A stretch of DNA of 64,000 nt from Melieria omissa (GCA_963971225.1 OZ020267.1:106541892-106605891); one strand, 5' to 3'. Positions 1 to 12,729 are shown, counted from the first letter of the stretch. Notes: generated by a model from the letters alone, not told the origin. Numbers and translations are program-made.

Positions 1-854
1 ACACACACACACCAGCACAAATATTTCCGCATGTCCTTTTGCGTGGCAAGCAGCTTTTGAGTGGATGGACACGCATAGGCACCGCCGTTCTGCTTGAACT
101 TGCAAGGTTATGGCGCTGAAATTTGGCCCCCAGACTGCTAAGGCGGTGTAATTAAAGTGGATTATAATGGTTTGGTAATTGGCTTAGAATTAGGCCAATT
201 TTTCAGATGCTCAAGGTGAGCACTTGATTGTTTTTTTATTGCGTGAGTCATGGACGCGAGCACTTGGGAAGAATATTAGTTGAAGTTGAAGGATATAAGT
301 TGAGCTTGTAAGATGAACGTAAACATTAACATTATTGAAGCGATTTCTTAATCACATCCCTGGAATGTAAATTTTCTTTAAATTTGTGTTTAAATTGATA
401 GATATTGATGAATCAAAAATCCCCAGAAGGATCTGTCTAGACATGTCCTGCCTTCCGTCTATCATTCGGCTGGTATGATTTCTTTTTAAGTAGCTGCAGT
501 ATCGAAAGTAAATACGATTTTTCTCTGTTCCCAACATGACATTGTAATTCATAGTTTGCATTTTTAATTGTTTTTGAGAGATATGAAATGAAAGAGATAT
601 ACTTGATGAATTATTGCTATCAAAAAAGATTAATCATACAATTTTCCATTTGAACAGACCTCGCAAACAAAGCCTTCGAATTGTCAAAGTAAACAAAGTC
701 AACGAACGAAAATAAAGTCAGGTTGGTGTAAGCAAACTTTTCTGAGCGTAGTTTACTAATTAAAAGTATACTTTACACATATTTCGGTCTTTGTGCAATT
801 GTGTTCAAAGAAACACTAGACAGCCAAAGTTAAAAATTTTAAACAATAAAGTAA
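1..854. other. Noncoding DNA, no recognised feature
   Basis: The window opens inside a short AC dinucleotide run. The rest is A/T-rich, nonrepetitive DNA. I see no long open frame, transposon end or RNA gene here. Confidence 0.6.
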
Positions 855-1460
855 GCACTGAGTTTAGTCAAACTTTGCTCTGATATGTCTCGGTTTTTTG
901 TTGTAAAAACTACCAAAAATTCTTCAAATCGCCTTTAAGTTACTAAATAATTTGTTTGTTCAATGCTTTCCTCTGTTAGTTTACTCAACTTTAGCTCTAA
1001 TGTGACTCAGTTTCTTGTTGTAAAAACTACCAAAAATTCTTCGAATCGTCTTTGAGTTACTAAATACTTTGCTTGTTCAATGCTTTTATCTGTTAGTTTA
1101 GTCAAACTTTGCTCTAATGGGACTAATTTTCTTGTACTAACAACTAAATAGCAAAAATTCTTCAAATCGTCTTTGAGTTACTAAATATTTTCCCCATCCG
1201 CTTGAAATATGTGCTGTAACATGTGTTGGGAAAGACAGTGTTGCATACACATTTCAAAAACGGGTGAAATATATGTGGTATCACAATGGGCCTTTCGGGC
1301 CTCCGAGTGTGTCTCTTATATAGAGGCAGCCTCCATAACCTAACCGAACCTAACTTTCTAAATAATTTGCTCGCTCAATGCTTTCCTCTCTTAGTTCTCT
1401 GTAATTTGATGCAGTTTGCTCTATCGCTTCATTAACTTTATTGCTTCTAAATTTCAAGCA
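855..1460. repeat. ~120-bp tandem repeat, interrupted by an insertion
   Basis: A phrase containing CAAAAATTCTTC followed by a GAGTTACTAAATA-like string recurs near 914, 1031 and 1153, about 117-122 bp apart. The copies are diverged. The array resumes after about 1357 with CTAAATAATTTGC and CAATGCTTTCCTCT, so the foreign-looking 1191-1357 stretch appears to have split a repeat unit. Confidence 0.7.
1191..1357 (+). mobile_element. Short retroposon-like insert with a CCTAA-type tail
   Basis: This ~167-bp block breaks the surrounding 120-bp repeat. It holds a GC-richer core (TATCACAATGGGCCTTTCGG, then CCGAGTGTGTCTC) and ends in a degenerate CCTAA pentamer run. The flanks read CTAAATATTT on the left and CTAAATAATTT on the right, a plausible imperfect target duplication. 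A related core occurs at 22862-22965, also with a CCTAA-type tail. I infer a SINE-like or other short non-autonomous family. No RNA polymerase III boxes were clear in this copy. Confidence 0.45.
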
Positions 1461-2289
1461 AATCAATCAAAACAAATTATGCATATTTCTGCTATTCCTT
1501 CCCGCTTCCTTACCTAATCGTTTCTTCTCATATTTTTTTTAATTTTCACCTACTTATCTCTTCCCGATTCGTCAGAATTTATTATGCAAGAAAAACTGGC
1601 ACTTGCAATTGCGTTCACATTATTACAATATTACAAATATTGTATAACAATACAAATAAATTGTGTAGTGTCTACCGACTCAACACAATGCAATTGTATA
1701 TTTATCTGTGCTAATACATTTGTAAATAAATAAAAGGCAGCAAGAAGTGCGAAACGGTCAGGTTTTGCTTGTCTTTAGTTTTGCGTTTACTTTTGCGCAC
1801 CGCAAAAATGCCAATTGTTGTGTATGGTGAGACAGCACGTGATGCTATCGCTCGTACTGCAACAACAACAATAACAACAGCCTACATGATGACAACAGCA
1901 ACAAAAACACAATACTAGTAATTTTCCATTAAATGCGCTTGGGGCCAATCGAGTAGTAGTGGCGAATTGAGTTGGTTAGCAAAAGGGCAGGTGTGACCAA
2001 GAAATCAGCGTAAAAAACAGTAAAGAGAACTTGAATAACAAAAACAAACAATAAACGTACACATGGCACATTGATGATAAATTTTCGTATTTTTTTTTAG
2101 TACACATTGACAGCTAATTGCGCAAAGGTTGTGTACCCCATTTAGTGGTTTAAGCGTTGCAGTGTTTAATTGGTGCTTGTCGCAATGTTGCAAATTGATG
2201 CATTTTTATGGGATTGAAGGCGGCAAAAGTTATTTGAAAAAGTCGCAATTAAATCTATACAGTTTTATTGCCCAATATTGCTTATTTGC
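1461..2289. other. Noncoding DNA, no recognised feature
   Basis: Mixed-complexity A/T-rich DNA with CAACAACAA-type runs near 1860-1885. A weak TATA-like AATAAATAAAAGG lies near 1725, but no transcript structure is evident. Confidence 0.5.
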
Positions 2290-3870
2290 GTCTTAGTTGA
2301 CTTGTCTTTTAGAATCAACAAACAATGTTATTTTCCCTTACAAAAGTCGACCTGTACTGTTTAGTAGTTTTCTTTTACTTTCAATAGTTTTTCCTTGCTT
2401 TTCTTTTCGTTTCAACAAACTTATTTTCCCATCAGCTAACTTTTCCCTTTCAACAGACTTCTTTTGCTTTTATTATACTTCTTTTGTTTTTATTAGTCTT
2501 TCCCTTTCAGGAGTCTTTCTTTCCCGTTCAACAATAGTCTTCATTTACCTTTTAATAGTTTTCTTTTGCAATCAATAGTCTTTCTTTCTCTTTCAAGTCT
2601 TTTTTTACCTTTTAATATTTGTCTTTCCCTTTCAACAAACTTCTCTTTCTAACAACAACCATTCAACAATTTTTTCCCTATGAGCAGTCTTCAAAACTTC
2701 CTTTACTTTTAACCGTATTTCCTTCGCTCTCAACCGAATTCCTTTATCTTACAATAGTTTTCTTTCCTTTTTAACAGTTTCCCCTTCAAGAATTCCTTTA
2801 CTTTTAACCGTATTTTCTTCCCTCTCAACCGATTTCCTTTATCTTACAATAGTTTTCTTTCCTTTTCAACAGTTTCTCTTTCAACAGTATTTTGTTACGT
2901 TCTAATATTTGGCTTTGTTTACCTTTCAACAAACTTCTTTTCCTTTTAACAAACATTCAACAATCTTTCCCTTTCAACAGACTTTCTTTGCTTTAAAGAG
3001 TCTTTCTTCCTCTTTCAACGATCTCCTTTACTTTTCAACATCCATTAAACAATTTTTTCCATTTCTCAGACGTCCTTCACTTCCAAGAGTCTTTCCTTCT
3101 CTTACAACAGGTTTTATTTCTCATTCAACAGTCTTCCTTTACCGATTAATAGTTTTCTTTTACTTACATTAGTTCTTCTTTCCCCTTGAACAGTCTTCCT
3201 TTACCTTTTAATAGTTTTCCTCATAATAGTTTCCTTTTCAACAAACTTATATTCCTATTAACAACCATTCAATCCTTTTTCTTTCAACAGACTTCCTTTG
3301 CATTCAAGAATCTTTCTTTCCCCTTCAACAGTCCTTCCTTCTCTTTCAACAGTCTTGCTTTACCTTCCAAAAGTTGTATTTCTTTTTCAACACACTTATT
3401 TTCCTATCAGCAATCTTTCAATAATCTGTTCCCTTTCAACTGACTTGACCTTTCAATAGTTTCCTTTTCTTTTCAACAAAGTTCTTTTTCTATGAACAAT
3501 TTGTTCCATTTTAATAGACTTCTTTCGCTTACGCGAATTTTTTTCTTTTCAACCTCATCCTTTACCTTTCAATAAATTTCTTTAACTGTCAAGCAACCTA
3601 TTTTAAAAAATTTGTCTTTTCATTTTAATGGACTTATTTTCCCTTCTACAGTCTTAATTTCTCTTTCGGCACACTTCCTTTCAAAAGTTTATTTCCTTTT
3701 CATTTCAATAGTTTCCCTTCCCTTTCAACAGGATTTCTTTCCATTTCAATAGCACTCTTTTCTATTCCTTCCTTCCATTGTTCCACTGTTCTCCCGTAAA
3801 ATAGTCTTACTTTTTCTTTTAACAGTTCTTCCTTCCTTTTCTAAAGATTTCTAAATCCTTTTGACGGCTT
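2290..3870. repeat. Pyrimidine-rich imperfect tandem repeat
   Basis: The + strand is mostly C and T, built from short phrases such as TTTCAACAGTCTT, CCTTTACCTTTTAATAG and TTCAACAAACTT that recur every ~25-50 bp with heavy drift. The resulting Ser/Phe/Leu-rich open frames reflect composition: pyrimidine strands rarely contain TAA, TAG or TGA. I treat none of them as genes. Confidence 0.7.
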
Positions 3871-5215
3871 ACTAGATCCCTCGGTGTTTCTTGGTCTCTC
3901 ATTTTCTCTTTAATCTATGTTTGTTAGCTTGGATTCATAGCTTTAGGGCATAGAGGATCCGTTGTGGTAGCATAAAAAAATAAAATAAGTTGTAGACTGC
4001 GGGGTTTCAAGAGATATATACGAGTTTTATTCTTCAACTAAGCGAACCAAGTTAATGATGTCAGTCGATAAAGAACAAAGTGACCAGAATGTAGAATCTT
4101 TTCTGGGCTTAAAGACAACACTTGGAAAAATATAGGACAACTTTCCTATTATCTATCCATTTTTTTTTATCTAAAGTCATTGAAGTGTAGACTAATAAGT
4201 CATTGTAACAAATCATATCTGAGGCGTACAAATTGTTGTTGTTTTGAGGAGCACCAAGTTTTATTTAGAAGCTTTTGATTTACCCCTCAGCAGTCTTTCA
4301 AAGCTACATTGAACATGATCTTATTTCTTTTCTCAAGATGTCTTCATGTGTGTAGCCACAGCGCGCGTGACTACAAAAAACTACTCGTTTTTGTTTCATG
4401 TTTCTTAATAGATTTCTTCGTTTCTTATAAACATACGTAGATGTGTATGTACTCGTAGCGTAGCGTCTGAGTATGCAAATAATTTTGCATATCATGACTT
4501 GGCAATTTCTTTTTTTTTTGCGCTCTGCTATAATTTAACCATTCGCTATCTCACCGCACCACTTGTTGCTTACATTGAAAGCGTCTGAGCCACTTATTGA
4601 CTTCTGTTGTTATTGTTGTTGTTGTTCATGTTTTATTTATGCTTTCATTTTTAACATTTTCGTTGCTTGTTTATTATTTTTCGTTTTATGCTTCAATTAC
4701 TTGGCGCCTTAATTATGTTTAAGTAAACACTGGCAAGAAAAGCAAAAGCAACAATTATTTTGTTGTAATAAAGTAAATACTTTTTGCTGTATTGTCGAAG
4801 TTGAGTTCTTGAGCTTTTAAAATAAAGTTTTTATATTTGTGTGGTATGAATTAGTGGAAATAATTTTGTAGAGAGCAATGGAAATCAAGTAAAGAGGTGA
4901 GAGTTTCGATAGAGTGGGAACAATAGTTGGTGATTTTGATGACTGAATACATATGTAAAGACCATCTCTGCCTATGATTTCTTACAATTGTGATGGAACG
5001 ATCAAAATAGATAATTACTAAGATTAATTAGATCTAAAATGTGGTAAAAACTGAAGCGGGAAAAAATTGAAACGTTAATTTCTAGATTCAAAGCTACAGC
5101 CGATAGTTAAAGAGGTGAAGGTAAATCAGACTGGCTTCGCCAACAACAATTAGCGTTTTAGAGCAGTTTTGATACCACGAAAACTAGATTAACCTTAAAA
5201 AGGGAATGGAAGATT
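3871..5215. other. Noncoding DNA, no recognised feature
   Basis: A/T-rich DNA of ordinary complexity with GTT triplet runs near 4610. I see no transposon ends, RNA gene or convincing ORF. Confidence 0.55.
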
Positions 5216-5480
5216 GGGTTAGCTAGAGTTAGGTTAGGTTATGTTAGGTTATAGAAGGAGAGTGGTGTGCACTTTCGTGTGCAAACCTCTTCCCCCTAGG
5301 CTCGGCCTAACCACTTGTATGATAAAACAGCAAATCCGGCAATGCCGCCACACCACAGACATGGGCCATAAATTATCGGCCCTGTGGATTACCCGCTTGT
5401 GCGCCTTGGCTGATAAGCATTTGACAGCGAGGCTTACCGCAGGTCTGTCGTTAGGGTACTTAATTTTTTAACAATCAAAA
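5216..5480. repeat. GC-richer island led by TTAGG-type pentamers
   Basis: A degenerate AGGTT/TTAGG run (about 5228-5252) is followed by ~220 bp that is clearly GC richer than its neighbours. The layout resembles the CCTAA-tailed insert at 1191-1357 read on the other strand, but the bodies do not match. It may be the 3' part of another dispersed repeat family. A 76-codon frame over it has no recognisable features. Confidence 0.3.
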
Positions 5481-7330
5481 ATATTATTTTAATGCCACTT
5501 TTTGCCATTACTTTTAGCATTTTGTTTTTACAAATAATTTTAATTATATAACGTGCCGTGCAGCTTCTTATCGGCTGTTGTTTTTATTACTTGCCTAATT
5601 TTGTTTTTGTGTTTTTTGTATGCATTTGTTTTTTGCAAATTTTTGATTGCTAAATGTTTAGAATTTGGCTAATTTTGTTGTTTCTGTTGAGTGAGATTTG
5701 CGATTATTGCAATTAGCGTTTCATAGGAAATTACTTTTTTTATAAAGCTGTGTTTTTATATATGTTTTTTAATTTTTAGATTTGTATATGTTTTTTCGTT
5801 TTTGAATTTATTTGAAAATAAATTAAAAATTGTTTGTTTTTCATAATTTGCTTTTTTATCTTCTTTATTTGTTTATTTTTTTATTCATTGTGATTTATTT
5901 ATTATTTTTTATAAACTTGATGTTTTTATATATATATTTTTTTTAATAAGTTGTATATTTTTATATTTTTAAGTTTTTGTATTTGTTGTTTTATGTTTTA
6001 TTTTTAAATTTTTGTTTAATACTTTTGTTTTTTTTATATTTTTTGTTATATTATTTCAATTTTTAGAACTTTTTGGTTATTTAACATTTTCGACTTGATT
6101 ATTTTATTTTATTATTTGTTTTACGGAGGTTTTGTTTTATTTTGAAATGTTGGATTTTTTTTTAATATTTTTTATCTCTGTATTTTCATATTCTTGTTTT
6201 TAATTTGTTTTGTTTTATAATATTTTTTCATATAAACAAACAAATCGAATTTTGTTTGCTCATTGATTTTTTTCTACTTAGTTTATATATTTGTGTTTTT
6301 GCTTTTAAATTTGTTTTTAATCTCTTCATGTTTTTTTTGATATTTTTTGTTGTTCTTTTTATATTTTTGTTTTTTTTTTTACATTCCTCTTTTTTTGTTT
6401 TTCTGCAAATTTTTTATGTTTTAGTGTTAATTTTAAATTTAAAAAATTGTTTTTCTTTTTTATGTTTTTTTTCTTTTGTATTTTATATTTTTGTTTTTTT
6501 TTTACATTCCTCTTCTTTTTGATTTTTCTGCAAATTTTTTGTTTTAGTTTTAATTTTAAATGAAAAATTTTTTTTTCTTTTTTATTTTAGTTTTTTTTAC
6601 ATTCTTCTTCTTTTTGAGTTTTCTGCAAATTTTAATGTTTTAGTTTTAATTTTAAATTTAAATAATTTTGTTTCTTTTTTATTGTTTTTCTTTTACATTT
6701 TTAATATTTTTTTGTTTGTTTTATATTTTTTCATATGAATAAACAAATCGAATTTGATTTGCTTCTTGATTTTCTTTCTACTTTTGTTGTTATATTCGTT
6801 TTTCTGCTTTTATGCTTCTTCTTTCGTTATTTGTTTAACCCTTTCCGACATGAAAATAAACCCGTTCTATATGAATTGTATGGGCTATAGTCCAATATAT
6901 TGGACATTGTGACTGAAAGGGTTAATGTTATTTTTTATATTTTGTTAGTATTATTAGTTTTATTCTTTTGAAAATGTTTGCTGTTTAATATTCCTATGTT
7001 TTGAGTTTTAGAATTTTGTTTTTCATTTAAGTGTATTTTTTTAATTTAAAATTTTGTTTTATATATTTTTGTATCTCATTTTTTTTATAAATTCAATTTT
7101 TTTCTATTTTTTTTTACACAAAAATTTTTTTTAATTTTTTTCTATTTTTTTACACAAACATTTTTTTAGCTTATCGATTTCCTTTTTAATTTGTTGATAT
7201 TTTTGATACTTCTGTGTTTTCATATACTGTTTTAATGTTTTGTAATTTTTCTTTTTTTTTATGTACAATGTTTCTATTTCTAATTTTACGTGCTTATTGA
7301 TTTTCTTGCTCTACTTTTCGCAATTTCAAC
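5481..7330. repeat. T-rich low-complexity tract with internal duplication
   Basis: Long runs of T broken by A, G and rare C dominate. Two similar blocks near 6205-6290 and 6715-6785 both contain CATATRAAYAAACAAATCGA, so about 500 bp has been duplicated. Another short duplication carries ACATTCCTCTT-type strings near 6385, 6505 and 6600. There is no gene. One small TTAA-flanked element lies inside. Confidence 0.6.
6839..6921. mobile_element. 83-bp TTAA-flanked MITE, piggyBac type
   Basis: The element begins CCCTTTCCGACATG and ends GTGACTGAAAGGG, so both ends read CCCTTTC inward. It is bounded by TTAA at 6835-6838 and 6922-6925. TTAA duplication with CCC-starting ends is the hallmark of the piggyBac superfamily. 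The interior has no coding capacity and contains a small palindrome around CCAATATATTGG. It must be mobilised in trans, if it moves at all. Confidence 0.65.
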
Positions 7331-7339
7331 AAATAACTA

Positions 7340-7576
7340 CAGTCGTATCTGAGTATAGTGAACCCCCTATATAGTGAACACCTCGATATAGTGAACACCC
7401 AAATTTTGACATCGAGCCTCTAAATATAGAAACAAATTTTCAAGCAAAACACAAAAGTGTATTTTGAGCAAATAAAACGAGTTTTTGGACAAAAATATTA
7501 ACCTTGATATAGTGAACAACCTCAATACTGTGAACAGGCCTTGCAATAATTAGTTCACTATATCCTTACACCACTG
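7340..7576. mobile_element. 237-bp TA-flanked MITE, pogo/Tc1-mariner type (copy A)
   Basis: The ends are inverted repeats: CAGTCGTATCTGAGTATAGT on the left and, read inward, CAGTGGTGTAAGGATATAGT on the right. TA flanks both sides (7338-7339 and 7577-7578). The motif TATAGTGAAC recurs several times inside. Termini starting CAGT with TA duplication fit the pogo/Tigger branch of Tc1-mariner. It has no coding capacity. A second, 3'-truncated copy lies inverted at 35440-35641. Confidence 0.75.
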
Positions 7577-8830
7577 TATTTGCTATACTAAACATTTTTT
7601 TCATATTGTTTATTTTTATTGCTTTATCAACGCAAAGAAATTGCTACCGCCAGCTATCGCGTGCGCACGTTTTTCTTTTTTTCTCCTTACATTTTCTTTT
7701 GTTTGTTGATGTTTTTGCAATTGTTGCTGCACGCTTTGAATTTCACCATTTAGCGTTTGTTGTTTTCCCACACCGCACCGCACACCGGCCGTTTCACTCT
7801 TCAGCCGCTTTTGCCTTATCAAGTTTTGCTAATAATTTATGCAGTTTATTTTCACCGCCACTGTTGATTATTTTATTATATATTTCAAGGGTTTTATGCG
7901 CGTTGGCATAGTGGGAATCAAGTTCGCTTGGCATTTGCGGCTTTTTGTCATTTTCATATTGCTGGCGTTGTGGTTAATTACACGTCAAATTGTGACAGTC
8001 AACAACTGATAAAATGCATGTTGGCTCATTGTTGTTGCTGGCGAAAATATATACAAATATGCAAATAATAATTGCACTAAATTAAATTTGTCCCCGTTTG
8101 TGTTTTTCCCCTTTGGCCGTCTAGCTGCAGATTGGCGTTGCCACCTGCGCATAGTTGCTGTTCAATATTTCCATTGTTGACATAACTGCTGTTCACATTG
8201 TTGTGGTTTTGGTATCACGACAGATGCTTTGACCTTTTTCTTTTTTCCTTCTCGCCGCATTTATCTACATTTCCTCGCCCATTCTTCGGTTATTTGCTCA
8301 CATTTACAGCGTGTTTGCGCTGTCGCGTCACGACTGTCAATTTGCCACTTGTGGCCATAAGTCACTTGGCTGACTTGTTGGCTCAACAATGACCGGTCGC
8401 GTTGCTCTGCCAAATATGCTGTGTACCGTTTTTTGCCTTTTTGACGCTTCTATTTTGCTTTATTTCGTTGACATTGTGACCTTTTTCTTTCATTTCACAC
8501 AATCGTTTTTTGTTTTTCTTAGCAATTTCGTACACAACTTTTTCTTTGCCTTTTTGTGCTTCGTTTTTTTCTATTCCTTTCACTTGTTTGTTAACCATTT
8601 ATTGTTGTGTTGTCGTTGTGTCACAATTTCCACATATCATTTGTGCGCCACGCCCTCATTTAACGGCTACCATATATTGTCCACTGTCGCTTTTTCCCTC
8701 CGACTGTTTATCTCTCTCTCTCGGAGAGCAACCTTGGCTGCACGGCCAAACGTCAACTTGTTGACATTATTTCGTTTGGTTGGCGCGCCTCATTTATTTT
8801 AATGGCTTTTTCTACACTTTCTTGATGGCT
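7577..8830. other. Noncoding island of ordinary complexity
   Basis: Base composition is more balanced than the T-rich DNA around it, with CACCGCACCGCACACCGG near 7771 and TCTCTCTCTCTC near 8710. Several open frames of 60-137 codons overlap on both strands. Their Phe/Leu/Cys-rich content and mutual overlap argue against coding. It could be a regulatory or untranslated region of an unseen gene. Confidence 0.45.
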
Positions 8831-9780
8831 GTTGCCTGGACTTTTTATTGCTGTTTTCCTCTCGCAACACAAGAATTTTTGCTTCTTTCTCTGAGCGATT
8901 TTGCTGCTTCTGTGATGTTTTGGATTTATATGTTTATTTGATAAGAATTTTCGAAATTATTTGAATAGAGTTTCTTCATGTTTAATGAAAAATTTGCAAT
9001 CTTTAAGATAAAAAAATTAAAATTTTTTTTTTTTTAATTTAGTATTTTTTGCAGTTTTTTTTTGTTTATTTATTTATTTTTCTTCTTATTTAGTTAAAAA
9101 ACTGAAATTATCTTTTTGTTTTAATTTTATATTATTTTTTTTTTTTAGATTTCATTAATGTAAATTTTTTTGAATAGCCTTTCTTCTTATTTAGTAAAAC
9201 TTCTGTAATTATCTTTTTATGTTTCAATTTTGTATTTCTTACAAGTTTTTGTTTTTGTTATTTAGGACAATGTGCAATATTACATTTTACTATTGTTTTA
9301 TCTGAAATTAAAAGTCCAACTAAAAAATATTTTCTTTTCTCTTTTCAGGTGAGTCTTTTGAAAAAAGTTATATCAACTCATATGATTAACTACTGAAGCC
9401 GTAAGTTGAAGTCTGATTCTAGTATCTGGTTACTTCTTTTATCCGTTAGTTCTATAGATCCTTTAATTTCTACCACGAAATTAAATTTAAAAAATGTCAC
9501 AAAATTTTATGCAACCAAAACTATCATTTTTTGTTGCCATATTTTGTTGAACTTATTGGTATACAATTTTTGGAAATATATTTACTAAAAAACCATCTAA
9601 ATCTCAAAAATATTTTTAAATATCCATTTAAACTACGAACTGGAACTTATTGACCGAATCCAGGCGTTCTTAGTCGCTGCTACCTGCCTCTATCCAACTA
9701 TTAGAAGAAGAAGAACATTCCTAAAAGAGATTCCAAAAAAATCTATCTAACGTTAATGACTTCATTGGTTATCTTCAGTG
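8831..9780. other. A/T-rich noncoding DNA
   Basis: Long T runs dominate up to ~9300 and are followed by less biased DNA. I see nothing assignable. Confidence 0.55.
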
Positions 9781-9814
9781 TGAATAAACCCATTCCAACA
9801 TTAATGAATCAACC

Positions 9815-11290
9815 AATTTGCAAACGTAGTTTCTGAAGTTTGATATCTAACCTAACTAACATGAGCCATGATTCATTCATTCACTTCAATTTAATTGAAT
9901 CAATTCATTTGTTCCCAAAATACAACACTGTTTTCCCCTGTAGTTTGACCTATTTTAACACTAAAGAACTCACTGATTGATCAGTTCATTCCCTGATGCC
10001 TGATTAGTCTATTCCCCCGAAACATATCCAACAATATTTGTGACTAAGCTGGTAACTCGGCGCAATATGTTTGTTCAATTCACTGCAAAATTGATCCATA
10101 AATTGTTTCCAATTTAATATTTAACTTAAATAACATAGGCCATGATTGAATCATTCACTTCTCCAACTTTAGCATTGTTTTTCCCTGTAGTTTGACCTAT
10201 TTTAACACTAAAGAACTCACTCATTCATCAGTTCATTCCCTGATGCCTGATTAGTCTATTCACCCGAAACAAATCCAACAATATTTGCGACTAAGGTGAT
10301 TTGTCAACTTGGCGCAACATGTTTGTTCAATTCACTGCAAAATTGATCCATAAATTGTTTCCAATTTAATATTTAACTTAAATAACATGGGCCATGATTG
10401 AATCATTCACTTCTCCAACTTTAGCATTGTTTTTCCCTGTAGTTTGACCTATTTTAACACTAAAGAACTCACTCATTCATCAGTTCATTCCCTGATGCCT
10501 GATTAGTCTATTCACCCGAAACAAATCCAACAATATTTGCGACTAAGGTGATTTGTCAACTTGGCGCAACATGTTTGTTCAATTCACTGCAAAATTGATC
10601 CATAAATTGTTTCCAATTTAATATTTAACTTAAATAACATGGGCCATGATTGAATCATTCACTTCTCCAACTTTAGCATTGTTTTTCCCTGTAGTTTGAC
10701 CTATTTTAACACTAAAGAACTCACTGATTCATCAGTTCATTCCCTGATGCCTGATTAGTCTTTTCATCGAAAACATATCCAATAATATTTGTGAATAAGC
10801 TGATTTGTTAACTCTGCACAGTATGGTTTGTTCAATTCATTGCAAAATTGATCCATAAATTGTTTCCGAAAGTTGATATCTAACCTAACAAACATGGACC
10901 ATGATTGATTCATTCACTTCAATTCAATTGAATAAATTCATTGGTTCTCCAACTTTAGCATTGTTTTTCCCTGTAGTTTGACCTATTTTAACACTAAAGA
11001 ACTCACTGATTCATCAGTTCATTCCCTGATGCCTGATTAGTCTTTTCACCCGAAACATATCCAAGAATATTTGTGACTAAGCTGATTTGTTAACTCTGCA
11101 CAGTATGGTTTGTTAAATTTACTACAAAATTGATCCATAAATTGTTTCCGAAATTTGATATCTAATTGATTCATTGGTTTTTAAACTTAAGCATTATTTT
11201 TCACCGTAGTTTGACTATTTTAAAACTAAAGAACTCACTGATTCATCAATGTATTCCCTAAATTGATCCATAAATTGTTTAACTTCTGCG
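9815..11290. repeat. 252-bp satellite array
   Basis: The string CCATGATT starts units near 9865, 10139, 10391, 10643 and 10899, giving spacings of 274, 252, 252 and 256 bp. Each unit carries TTTTTCCCTGTAGTTTGACC, TGATGCCTGATTAGTC and ATTGATCCATAAATTGTTTC. The units at 10139 and 10391 appear identical by eye. Outer copies are diverged, and a last partial copy fades near 11290. This gradient, central identity with decayed edges, is typical of homogenisation by unequal exchange. Confidence 0.9.
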
Positions 11291-12480
11291 GTGATTTCCC
11301 TTTAAACTGTGACTCATTCACCCAACACTTCTCAACTGAACTCAATAGCGTTGTTTGATAGTTTTCATTTGTGCTTAAACACATTGAAAATTTTGCAGAA
11401 TTTGTACCACTTTATGGTCGAACGCAAATTATCAACTCACGTGCCAATTGCTAAACCACTTATAAGCCATTAGTCATCAAAACTTTGGGTAAACACAAAA
11501 TCGCAAGTGTGTAGATTAGTCAGCGGCGAAATTCTTACAGCAAAAACCATTTGCTTTGTCGCTAAGTGACACCTCTGCTTTTTTCAACGTTTTTTGTAGT
11601 ATTTTTTCGACTACCTTCCAGACATTTCGTACCAACACTGTCGACACGCGGAAGCGTTAGTACACAATTTAATCACACTGCTCAAATCTTAATGTTTCAT
11701 TCAATTTGTCTTCAATGACTGGCTGGAAAATGTGCCATATAAGGTCAATGCCCCAACAGTCACAAAAATAATGCAAAAAAATAGATATATTTTATATAAA
11801 AATAAAAAAAAACAACAACATGTAATACATGTCAAGTTTTACTGCTCAAATGCGCGATTTAGTACACAATACAATATTATTGATGACTGCATGACTGTCC
11901 ACAGCGAGACACAGTGCCGATGTGCTGTCAATAACATTGGATTTTGTGTTTATGATGATGATGATAATGATGGTGATGATGATAATGATGATGATGATAA
12001 TGATGATGATGATTATAATGATGATAATGCTGATGTGTTGGCTTATGACTGCTGGCTACGAGTATAATGTCGGTTGGTTATGATGATGGCGCAGATAATG
12101 TAGCTGCTGTTGTTGTTGTTGTTGATTGTGTTGACATTAAACATGTGTCGACAATGCGCTTGCAAAATCTCAGCTCATAAGCACACAATCTGCCGTGACT
12201 CAGTCAGTTGCATTTGTGCCCTTCAAGTGTTTTTTTCCAATGTTTTTTTTGTGCAAAAATGTTTATTATTATTATTTGGTAGCTGATTTCAAATTTTGTG
12301 TCGTGGTTGTAAGCTTGAAGCTTTGCTAAATCTATATGTGGCAATATTTTAACCCTTAAATAGCCGAATTTCTGCTGATGGTAGATTTCAGGCGTAGGCG
12401 CAAAGTTGATAGTCAAATATCTAACTAAAAAAAATGGTCCCATTTAGAATCAACCTAGTTTAGGTTAGATTATGTAACCT
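11291..12480. other. Noncoding DNA with a GAT microsatellite
   Basis: Ordinary A/T-rich DNA. The 111-codon frame over 11732-12067 ends in an Asp run made by the GAT repeat and has no other support. A CTGTTGTTGTTGTTGTTG run is at about 12105. Confidence 0.5.
11951..12036. repeat. GAT trinucleotide microsatellite
   Basis: Mostly uninterrupted GAT/ATG units with occasional AAT and GGT variants. Confidence 0.9.
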
Positions 12481-12729
12481 GGCGGACCAGATTGGCCACG
12501 CATGGGCACTAACGATACTAGTTAGAAGGCCTTAGTGTTACATGTTCAGCTTGAACTGAGCAGTGAGAAGGTGAGTGGGTGTTTCTAGTTGAAGACTCCA
12601 TCTTATTCAGAGGAGAACTGAGCCCCTAAGTGAGCAAGGCAAAGTTTTAAGATAGCCAGACAGAAAAATAGAATGTTCTCAAGGCTTCTCTGGTACTATT
12701 TTATATTTCAGTGTAGAAGATTTTTTTCA

